From: Astragalus membranaceus
Lineage: Eukaryota; Streptophyta; Magnoliopsida; Fabales; Fabaceae
DNA length: 64,000 nucleotides
Direction of reading: 5' to 3'
Assembly: GCA_039519185.1 (NCBI GenBank)
Contig: CM076851.1
Coordinates: forward strand, 55,768,227 to 55,832,226
This document shows positions 32,241 to 40,677 of this stretch, piece after piece. The position numbers and the translations under genes were made by a program. The notes beneath the pieces are model-generated. The model was given only the letters and a program-made list of their open reading frames with translations, did no database searches and was not told the origin of the DNA. Each line of letters opens with the position of its first letter. The stretch's first letter is position 1.

Positions 32241-32308
32241 AGAACTATGTAGCCTTTGATTCTCTACCAGGAGATACGTAGGAGCAGGGTCACACCCCTG
32301 TCAAGCGC
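32241..32308 (+). other. Ogre hairpin module, Ogre-A 3' LTR copy 1
   Basis: As 21076-21143, but the first outer arm reads CTATGTA, which still pairs with TACGTAG through a T.G pair. Confidence 0.65.
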
Positions 32309-32748
32309 AAAAATAAACAATTTCCATTACCTTTCTTTCTTAATTCCTTTTTACAAAAAACCACAAAATATGAATAGGGGACTAAGTCGACTGTACAGTC
32401 GGGTTAGTCTGCTTTTTAGGCCACTAATGAACCGTTACGGATCAGGTCCTAAAATCCCTATTTAAAATAAATAATTTCTAAATTAAAAAATACATACACA
32501 TCTCTTTCATTTCAAAAATCAAAAATCTCATTTTCAAAGTAGGGGATTAAGTCGGTCGTACGACCGGGTTAGTCATCGTTTTAGGATAAGTGAACTGTGG
32601 TCCTTCAGAGCCCCAGCGCTCCTTCAGCCCTCAGCGGCCCTTCAGAGCCCCAATGCTCCTTCAGACCCCCAGTGGTCCTTCAACACAGATCACACAATCC
32701 TAAAACCCCTATATTAAAAAACACTAAACACACAAACTTTTTCTACCT

Positions 32749-32806
32749 AGAACTACGTAGCTTTTGATTCTCTACCAGGAGATACGTAGGAGCAGGGTCA
32801 CACCCC
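32749..32806 (+). other. Ogre hairpin module, Ogre-A 3' LTR copy 2, cut by Ogre-B
   Basis: The module is complete up to ACCCC of hairpin 2. Ogre-B is inserted there and the rest (TGTCAAGCGC) continues at 57984 after the duplicated ACCCC at 57979-57983. Confidence 0.8.
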
Positions 32807-33173
32807 TGTTGCGCCCGAAAAAGTCTCCGAGGGAGAACCTTCCTCGTTCACAACTTTTCCTAAGACAATGAAGCCGCCATCAATATTTATTAAGGAAATT
32901 ATTAGGAAAACCTTTTTTGGAAAGCGATTGGTCTTGCGAAACTAGAGAATAGGGCTCGGGGGTCGGTTACGCGCAGGGAAGGTGTTAGCACCCCACACGT
33001 CCTCTCTACTGAGAGGGAACCTTTAATTAAATGTGTGGTTTTAGTGTGTTGACTTGAAAATACTTAATTTTGCCTCTCTATTTCTTATTGAAAAATTCTT
33101 AATGAAAATCTTTACTTATTATGAAAAAGAAAAGGGGGAAGAATGGGTTTTTAGAAAAAAAAACGCTTGACGG

Positions 33174-33235
33174 GACAAGGCCCGCTCCTACGTATCTCCC
33201 GGTGCGATGGAGAACTCAAAGCTACGTAGTTCTTC
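33174..33235 (-). other. Ogre hairpin module, Ogre-B type 1
   Basis: Sense: CTACGTA, hairpin 1 TCTCC-ATCGCACCG-GGAGA, TACGTAG, hairpin 2 CGGG-CCTTGT-CCCG, TCAAGCG. The other LTR has it at 55194-55264. Confidence 0.68.
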
Positions 33236-33715
33236 TTTATCCTGAAAAAAGGTTTTTGTCTTTTATCTTTTTAGTGAGTTTTCGAAATAGGACGAGCATT
33301 TAGTGAATGATTAAACTAACCAAGGTTATGGGTAATCACTGCTAAGTACTCTTGAAAATGAGAGTCACTACCACCAGTCAGACGAACAAAGGTTCTGATT
33401 GACTATTAGTAGCAACCCGTTTTTTATTTGCCTTTTTGAAAGTGGTTTTCGAAAGAGATTGACTGGCACGAATGATCAAACTAACAAAGGTTATGAGTGA
33501 TCATCGCTTGTTGTTCTTTGGGGGAAAAGACATCGCCACCAATGGCTAGATGAACAAAGGTTCTGATTAACCACTAGCGACGATGGGTTGAAAATGATTT
33601 TAGAAAGGAAAAGGTTTTTGTTGTGAAAATGATCTTGGTTTGCGAAAGTGATTCTTTTTTGTTACGAAAATAACTCTTTTCTTTTCGTTATGCAACTGCT
33701 AAACTTTTTATGGTT

Positions 33716-33780
33716 GCGCTTGACGAGAATGTGACTCGCTCCTACGTACCCCAAATGGGAATCAAAGCGACGTAGTTCTA
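33716..33780 (-). other. Ogre hairpin module, Ogre-B type 2
   Basis: Sense: CTACGTC, hairpin 1 TCCC-ATTT-GGGG (one T.G pair), TACGTAG, hairpin 2 CGAG-TCACATT-CTCG, TCAAGCGC. Here hairpin 2 has an A-T pair where other copies have G-C. The other LTR has it at 55746-55810. Confidence 0.68.
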
Positions 33781-33879
33781 AGGTAGAAGACATTGTATGT
33801 TTGGTGTTTTTATTTTTTGAATAGGGATTTTAGGACTATTGAGCCGTACGGTTCATCCGTCCTAAAACAATGACTATCC

Positions 33880-33893
33880 CGGCCGTACGGCCG
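33880..33893. repeat. GTAC palindrome CGGCCGTACGGCCG, Ogre-B type
   Basis: Perfect 14-bp palindrome, also at 55910-55923. About 30 bases to the left lies a second palindrome, GAGCCGTACGGTTC (33841-33854), with one G.T mismatch pair. Confidence 0.9.
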
Positions 33894-34081
33894 AATTAAT
33901 CCCCTACTCATTTTTGGAAAAATGTAAGTTTGTGAAATAAATTGTTTGATAGTGGAAAAATTTGGAAAGAATGAAAACATGGTGTATTTGTAAAAAAGGG
34001 GGATGTAGATAACAGGGAGACTGTATTATTAAAACTGGAGTGCAAAAAGCAGCAGCCCAGTTTCTATACTGGTCCACGAGT

Positions 34082-35179
34082 TCATGGGCTTTTCAGGGGA
34101 GTGTATAATAGAATTGGTGGTGTGCGAATAGTAACCAGAATTAAAAAAAAATTTAAAAAAGGGAAGGCATATAAAGGGGAAACATATTTTTGCTGAACCC
34201 TAATTTTGGTCTTCAGCGCCGCATCACCATTAGAGGAAAGAGTGAGAAAAAATTTGAAAAAAGGAAAGGAGAGATATTTGCGCTGAGAGGGAGAAAAGGA
34301 AGGCTTCGCGGAGAGAGGGAGAGGGGGACGAGGGAGAACGCGACGGTCGGGGGACGAGTGAGCGCGACTGAGGGAGTGAGAGGCGGAGGATCTGTGGGCG
34401 AGAGAGAGAGAGAGTGGGAGGTGGACGGTGGAGAGAGCGACGGGATCCGGAGAAGAGAAGAGGCGTGGGACGAAGACGGCGTGCAAGACGGCGGTGGTGG
34501 CGCGGTGAGAGTGCGACGGCGACGGTGGTGACGCGTAGGTTTGCGATGGCAACGGTGGTGCGCTGTGGTGGTTGGCCGCGAGAGCGACGGCGGGGGGCGG
34601 TGTTTGGTGGTTCGGTTGTGGTTGTTGGGGGTTTGAGAGATGAATGCGACGGTGAGAGAGGAGTGGTGAGGTTGAGAACGATGGGGAGAGGGATGGTGAC
34701 AGTGGTGGTACACGGTGATTCTCAAGGTGGTGCGGTGGCGGTTGAGCGATGATGAGACAGTGGTTGTTTGGGTGGGGCCGCGGTGGCTGACAGTGGTGGT
34801 GATTTGGTGTTAGGGTGGTGGAGAGTGAGAAAACAGTGATGGTGAGGTTGTGAGAGAGGGGGAGTTGTGGTGAGAATTGAGATAGCGAAGTTGAGAGAGA
34901 GATGGTGGTGAGAGGGGTGGCTACGATGGTTGGGGGAGGTTGTTGATGGTACGGTGGTGACCACCACCAGCTGGTGGCCGGAGCCTCAAGCTCCCTTTTC
35001 CTTTCTTTTCTGATTTTCAGTTTTTTTTGATTTTTCCTCCTTTTGTTTCTGTTTCTTTTTTTTGTTTTCCCCTCTTTTACTTCTGTTAGTTTTCTTCCTC
35101 CCCTTTTACTGTTGCTCTTACAAATATATTTATAGTGACACTTGTATGGTGTAGGTGTGGTGTTGATGTAGAGGAGCAA
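34082..35179 (-). CDS. Unknown Ser/Pro/His-rich LTR leader ORF, 365 aa
   Basis: A sense-strand frame that starts upstream of the TATA box (35134-35127), so only an internal start downstream of it could be translated. It is rich in Ser, Pro, His and Thr, with a basic Lys/Arg stretch near residues 25-70 and a CT-repeat-derived Ser/Leu tract near the end. No domain is recognised. The 5' LTR copy (56998-56171, 275 aa) has a shifted N-terminus. The location matches the Ogre-A leader frame. Low sequence complexity is the simplest explanation for its openness. Confidence 0.25.
   Translation of the reverse strand: MLLYINTTPTPYKCHYKYICKSNSKRGGRKLTEVKEGKTKKRNRNKRRKNQKKLKIRKERKRELEAPATSWWWSPPYHQQPPPTIVATPLTTISLSTSLSQFSPQLPLSHNLTITVFSLSTTLTPNHHHCQPPRPHPNNHCLIIAQPPPHHLENHRVPPLSPSLSPSFSTSPLLSHRRIHLSNPQQPQPNHQTPPPAVALAANHHSAPPLPSQTYASPPSPSHSHRATTAVLHAVFVPRLFSSPDPVALSTVHLPLSLSLAHRSSASHSLSRAHSSPDRRVLPRPPLPLSAKPSFSPSQRKYLSFPFFKFFLTLSSNGDAALKTKIRVQQKYVSPLYAFPFLNFFLILVTIRTPPILLYTPLKSP
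35127..35134 (-). promoter_or_regulatory. Ogre-B 3' LTR TATA box
   Basis: Minus-strand TATAAATA within CACTATAAATATATTTG; the 5' LTR copy is at 57164-57157. It lacks the AAAAGCATAACA block of Ogre-A and Ogre-C. Confidence 0.65.
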
Positions 35180-36020
35180 AAATCATTAGGGACAAGCAGC
35201 AAAAGAGGTGCTGCAAAGTTGCTTGGTTTCATCTAATTTTGGAATAAAAACAAAGGGACAAGGAGAAGGAGCATTTAGCTTCATTCTCAAAATAAATTTT
35301 CTTTTGCAAAGCAAAAACAAGGCCTCAGCTATGGTGGAGGTCAAAGGCTGAAATGTTTGTTCACAAAAATGGGAAAAGCAAAGGGACAAGGAAAAAGAAG
35401 TTTGAGCTCCATTCTTCAAATACACCTTATTCAATTATACAACAGCAACAAGAATAGCAGGCAGCGAATTGCTCTATGTTTTTTGTTTTACTTTTCTTTA
35501 CTTTTTACCCTTTTTTTTGTTTTATGTGACAACAAATATATATATATATATATTATTAAGAAAAGAAAACAGATATAAATAAAACAAACTATTTGACTAC
35601 TTGACTATTTTTGTGTGTCTGTTTTTTGTTTATAACCATTAATAAGTAAATACAATTGGAAGGTCCGTGCAATTAGCTTGATTCTCGTATGGCAAACACA
35701 CACTGCTTGATTAGCAAATTAATACACACAACGAGAATAAACACGCGCACATAATTAGGAGTGACACGCACTTGCGATTAGGACTAACATCATATACAGT
35801 AAAGGAAAGACATGCAGACACAACGATAATGAAGCGGTACAAGATCATTAGAACTAACGCGCGTATCGCGGTCAAGTATAAAGCGCGTGTGCAACGACAC
35901 ATATTTCTGGGTTTTTTCAAATACGAGAAAAATACTGTTGGAATTTTGCATTCGCGAAAAGACATTTTTATTTTATTTTTTTATAAATTTGGAATAGCCG
36001 GACAAAATTGGGGTATAACA

Positions 36021-36032
36021 GCTGCCCTTCTT
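36021..36032 (-). promoter_or_regulatory. Ogre-B polypurine tract
   Basis: Minus-strand AAGAAGGGCAGC directly before the LTR start TGTTATACCCC. Confidence 0.75.
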
Positions 36033-36595
36033 TATTCGGATTTTATCAAGAAATATGAATTGGCCGAGACATATTTCGAAGATAAAATAGGAATAAAGAA
36101 TTCAGAAATTATACCAATTTTGTCTACTTGGAGAAACCCGAATTTTCTCCTTCTTTTTTTTTGGAAAGATAGACACTTTCGTGTCGATGCGAAAACAGTA
36201 AATGAACACTGACGTGCAGACAGAAAAGGTAAAATGGGCACTTGGGTGCAGACAGAAAAGTAAAATGGGCACTTGCGTGCAGACAGCGGTAAATTGCCCA
36301 GGCTGCCTAAAAACCTGTAATCCTTAAACGAACTCTTGATGAATTCGAGTTTGCGCGTGGCTTTGAGGAGCACGCTTCCTGTTGGCCTTTTCGAGCGACC
36401 GGGGGGATCGTTATCAGCTCCGGAACTGATATACAGATCAATGCACGGCGTCCACTGTATCTTAGGCTGATACAACTATTCCGTTGAACCTCACATGGGG
36501 TTGCGGTCCATTGCGTTGCTCGTACACGATGTGAGACCTGGGCAGAAGGGAGCGATGATCTCTCTGGGCTCCAATCCGCAATGCGCTCCTGAGCG

Positions 36596-36746
36596 CTCTC
36601 TTTTCTTTCCTTTCTTTCTTTTCTTTTCTGTTTCTCTCTTTTCTTTCTCTCTCTCTTTCTGTTTCTCTCTTTTCTCTTTTCTTTTCTTTTTGCTTCTCTC
36701 TTCCTTTTTCCTTTCTTTTCTTTTCTTTTCTGTTTCTTTTTTTTTT
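36596..36746 (+). repeat. Pyrimidine-rich low-complexity tract
   Basis: About 150 bases of CTTTTCTTTCT-type sequence, almost without purines. Open frames on both strands are products of the tract. Confidence 0.9.
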
Positions 36747-37105
36747 GAACTCTCCCAACTTGGGGGAGCATTTTCTGGAATATGGGGCGAGGGCTAACAC
36801 CGAAGTGCTCATCCTCTCTTTGTACCTGCAGCTGAAAATGGACAAACGCATGCAATGCAAATGCCATGATTGCTGTTTTCTTTTTCTTATGATGAATGTA
36901 ATGCGAACGTCTGCATTTCTTTTTTTGTCTTGCTCTTTTTATGAAGTGCGGGTATGCGAATGCAAAATTTTGGTGTTTGATGATATGTAATGTTCTTGCG
37001 TTTTGATGAAATGGCAGATGATATGCAATGGAAAACTCTTTTTTTTTTTAGAGACCTTAGGATTCTTGAGTGATCAGTTCAAGTGTCCTATCGCGATGAC
37101 TATTT

Positions 37106-37119
37106 CGAATGTACATTCG
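37106..37119. repeat. GTAC palindrome CGAATGTACATTCG in Ogre-B 3' UTR
   Basis: Perfect palindrome, 16 bp with the flanking T/A. The surrounding cassette (GTGTCCTATCGCGATGACTAT ... CTTAGTCTCCTA) is a diverged copy of the LTR cassette at 33855-33905, with entirely different palindrome arms. Confidence 0.85.
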
Positions 37120-38884
37120 ACTTAGTCTCCTATTTATTGAAAATGATTCGATGTCTGATGCAATGATGATGAATGCTTGGTTTGCTAGAAAGAAAGCTGT
37201 AAATGAACACTTGGAGTGCTGATGAGAAAACAGTAAATGAGGATGAACACTTAGCGTGCTTTTAATGAACCACTTGGGACCCGAGGACATTTGAACTCCG
37301 AACTGAAGGAGCGACTGGGAATGAGATTTTGAGACTGACAAGTCCAGGATGACTAACTTGAGAATTAGATTGAAGACTGACACTTGAAGTGCTGACTTTT
37401 GGAACTAGGCATGAGGATTAACATCTTGTGTTCGTCCGTATTGTGCTTAGCAATGCAATGAACGGGACATGTAATGCAAACATATGCCATGATTGATGTC
37501 TTGAATATTATGGAATGCTTTTGTTCTTTTGTATTTGCTTCTTCTATGAAATGCAAACATTAATATGATGCGATGCCCTGATGTTTGATGCAACGATTTT
37601 TGTCCTTTTCCTTTTTTATGAAGTGCGAACATTAATATGATGCCAATGCAATGAAAGACTTCTGCTTTTTCTTCTTTACTATTTTCCTCTATGAAATGCA
37701 AGCATTAATATGGTGCAACTGACGTGGAATGTTTTTTCTTTTGCTCGTGTGATGAATGCACAAAATGTGAAGATGCCAATGTAATGCTTTGATGCATATG
37801 CTATAATGAATAGATTGAAATGCCTAGATGCATGAGGTAGACATTTTTGTGATGATGAGATGCGAGCAAAAATGTGAATGAATGAGTCAGTTAACTTGGA
37901 ATTGGTTTAGGACATGGACATTTATGGCAAGTGAAGGAATGACCGACATGGCTATTGCCGAAGCTTATGAGGGATCAAGAGATGCAAGATTGCCCCAATT
38001 CAGGTCTTTGATGAGTGAATATATAGTTTGCCCCTGTCTAGTGGTGACAACAACTAGGGGCGTAGAAGATGATGAATTGGGAATGCTTCGGCTTTTGAAA
38101 GGGAAGGTGGATCAAAAGAGATTTTGCTCAACCCATAAAGTTTGATGTTGCCCCAGTCATAACAAGGACAAATGTAACACCCAAAATAATTTAATTAATT
38201 ATTTGATTAAATTATTTAAGTGTTGCATATTTATTAATATATAAAGATTATTAATATGTTATTTTATTTTAAATTGAAGGGAGTGGTGTCGGTAATTCCG
38301 GGACGGTAAGATTGGCCCAAGAAGCCCATGCCCGTTAGCTAAGGCTCCTAGGCGCTTAGGGTATGATGCTATTCGCATCATTTGTGCAAGAAAGGAAAAA
38401 GAAAGAAAACGAAAAAAAAGAAAGGAGAAGAGGGAAGAGAGATCGCGAGAGAGTGAGAAGAGAAAGAAGGGCGCGATCGCTAGGGAGAAAGGGAGAAGGA
38501 GAACTTCGTGTTGCTGTGGTTTTGTTGGTGACTCCGTAGGAAGGACTTCGTCTTCGGTGTAATCAAGGTAAGGGTGGGTCTTACCTTATAATAGGGTTTA
38601 TAAGGGGTTGTATGTGGGTTTTAGAGATTACATTGATCAATTCGTGATTTTATTGTTGTTGTTGATGTGTGATTGAAATGTATGTTGAGTTGATGCCCTA
38701 TATGTATTTGTTGAAATGTGCAAGAGTTATGAGATGTGTGTAAGATTTGTATTGTATGCCAAATAATTGATAAAGTGTGTATTCGAAGGTATGAGAGTGA
38801 ATTTGAGATGTTAGAAATAATTGTTGAATAATTGAATATATGCAAGCTTGGATAAATTTTGAGTTGGAAGGAACTAGGAGCACA

Positions 38885-39015
38885 AGGGCGCCATTTGCAA
38901 TGCTGTTTGCTGCGCTGTGCCTAGGCCAGGGCGCCAATGAGGCGCCAGTGGCAGTGTGAGCGTGTGTCTGTGCGTGCGTGGGGGCGCCAGTTTGGCTGCC
39001 CAGTGCGCCTGTTTT
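38885..39015. repeat. GGCGCC palindrome cluster in chromovirus-1 LTR
   Basis: GGCGCC occurs five times in about 130 bases, including GGGCGCCAATGAGGCGCC. The 3' LTR copy is at 45772-45908. The motif resembles the unit of the Tat-like array at 10805-11560. Confidence 0.8.
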
Positions 39016-39459
39016 GGCGCCTGTGTGCTGTCTAATTGTGTTTATGTGCTGTGAGCTGGTGCTGGCACACTTTATGTGCCAATGTTGTTGTTGAGTGTTG
39101 ATGGGTCTATGGACCGAATTTTGGTGATGATTTTAGGCTGCGGTCTTGACGTTGTGATTGATAATGATGATGTGTGTGACTTGTGGTTGTGAAAAATTAT
39201 GCTTGTTGATTGTTCATGGAGTCACATGCATACATTAGGCTGCGGTCTTGACGATGCATTTTTAGGCTGCAGTCTTGACGTTATTTTTCGGCTGCTGTCG
39301 CGACGTGCCCAATTGGCTAATGAGAAGTGATGATGGTACCACATGCATTCTGCACCTCATACATGCATGCTCATCACTAATAATTTTGTTGGTGTGTGAT
39401 ATGACTGCGTGACAATACATGTATATAAACTGTGAGTAGTTTTATATTTATATCGTGGA

Positions 39460-39579
39460 TGTTGATATATATATATATATGTATATATATACTTATACGC
39501 TGTGGATGTTCCTGTATATAAATTGTGGAAGTGGTATGTGTATAATATACAAGTATATGTATAAGCAAGTTGCTGAATG

Positions 39580-39614
<35 letters not shown>

Positions 39615-39626
39615 TTACTGAATGTC

Positions 39627-39672
<46 letters not shown>

Positions 39673-39782
39673 AGTTGCTGAGTGTTGTTATATATATGTA
39701 TAAGTTTCTGTATGTTGTTATAAGTATAATGTATATTTATATACATATAAATATATATGCCGCTGAAGTTGGTATGTGCATG

Positions 39783-39858
<76 letters not shown>

Positions 39859-39909
39859 AAGCTATTATATGTGCATATACATAAATAAATATATAAACTG
39901 TTGAGAGTC

Positions 39910-39989
<80 letters not shown>

Positions 39990-40020
39990 TATGAAAGTTG
40001 CTATACATATATATTGATAT
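39460..40020. repeat. TA microsatellites in chromovirus-1 5' LTR
   Basis: Four or more (TA)n runs of about 30 to 80 bases (39582-39612, 39629-39668, 39786-39853, 39911-39989). Runs in the 3' LTR differ in length (for example 46427-46470), which shows slippage since insertion. Open frames of Tyr/Ile repeats here are not genes. Confidence 0.92.
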
Positions 40021-40561
40021 ATAATTAAAAATATAAAAATGTTGCTGTGATGGGTGTAGTTCTATATTCTAGCATACTGCTTGTTATAAGCCTTATTATG
40101 CGGTTTAGACTCACCCCTTTGTTGTTTATTACTACAGGTAACCATGAGTGAAGGCTGTTATTCTTCATTCCTGAGTCGGTCCATATGCTCTGATACGTAA
40201 CACTCAGGGGATGGGGCGCTAGCCTTATTTGTCTTCGTTTATTTGTCTTGTCGAATGATTTTATCGAGATTATTATGTTATTGTTGAGGCGGTATTATGT
40301 TTTATAAGATATTATTTTTATTCCGCTGCGAGACATTGAAAGTTCCCGTTATGTGAACTGAAACAATAATATATCTTTGAGAATTCCACCCCATTGCTAT
40401 GTGTTGCGTAATTGTATTAATTTTTAAGAGAACCTTGTTACTATAATGTTGTTGTTTTGTGCGAAGAAAATGTAGCATCCCTTTGGATGTGTTGAAAAAT
40501 AATTTTTTGAACTCTGATAATTTTTATTTAAATACCGGGTAGAAATGGGGTGTTACATTAG

Positions 40562-40573
40562 TGGTATCAGAGC
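40562..40573 (+). promoter_or_regulatory. Chromovirus-1 primer-binding site, initiator tRNA-Met
   Basis: TGGTATCAGAGC, four bases after the LTR end, continuing AGTTCGG. Confidence 0.93.
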
Positions 40574-40677
40574 AGTTCGGTCTGTCCGGCCAAGTTGTCC
40601 TGTCATAGTGTCTTATGACAATTAAGAATTGTTAGATTAGTTCTAAATTTTTGTTTGTGCTGCAGTGATAATTTGAA

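Larger units (their letters stand above)
29460..32806 (+). repeat. Ogre-A 3' LTR, left part, interrupted by Athila-2
   Basis: 29460-29498 matches 19073-19111. After the Athila-2 insert, LTR homology resumes at about 30767 (matching 19577 onward) and runs to 32806, where Ogre-B begins. The stretch equal to 19112-19576, about 465 bp, is missing. It holds a TATA box at 30869-30876. Confidence 0.85.
32807..36020 (-). repeat. Ogre-B 3' LTR (3214 bp)
   Basis: Near-identical to 54839-57978. It carries two hairpin modules (33174-33235, 33716-33780), the palindrome CGGCCGTACGGCCG, a TATA box (35134-35127) and a 365-codon minus-strand frame. It keeps a 71-bp segment (about 35821-35891) that the other LTR has lost between two CAACGA repeats. 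Confidence 0.9.
36033..38172 (-). other. Ogre-B 3' UTR, part next to 3' LTR
   Basis: Non-coding. It contains a triplicated block with CGTGCAGACAG and AAAATGGGCACTT (36205-36290), a pyrimidine tract (36596-36746), a palindrome-bearing cassette like that of the LTRs (37060-37130), repeats of TGATGCAATG and GAAATGCAAACATTAATATG (37140-37880), and GGGGCAA-type blocks that align with Ogre-A 27170-27440. The short stretch 36310-36590 is unique in this window; I do not recognise it. Confidence 0.65.
38173..40557 (+). repeat. Chromovirus-1 5' LTR (2385 bp)
   Basis: Bounded by TGTAACACCC and GGGTGTTACA. It contains a GGCGCC palindrome cluster (38885-39015), a four-fold AGGCTGCGGTCTTGACG repeat (39142-39310) and several expanded TA microsatellites (39460-40020). 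Confidence 0.9.

Noticed and set aside
34190..34752. Plus-strand Arg/Gly-rich frames in the Ogre-B LTR (mirrored at 56219-56781)
   Set aside because: They are antisense to the element and are the complement of CCACC- and CT-rich repeats.
36340..36560. A captured host gene exon
   Set aside because: Balanced composition drew attention, but I could not recognise any conserved protein motif in either strand.
36307..36867. Lys/Glu/Arg-rich minus-strand frames of 132-186 codons
   Set aside because: Mostly the pyrimidine tract read on the other strand. The unique part (36310-36590) has no recognisable motif.
39377..39884. Tyr/Ile repeat frames
   Set aside because: They are translations of TA microsatellites in an LTR.
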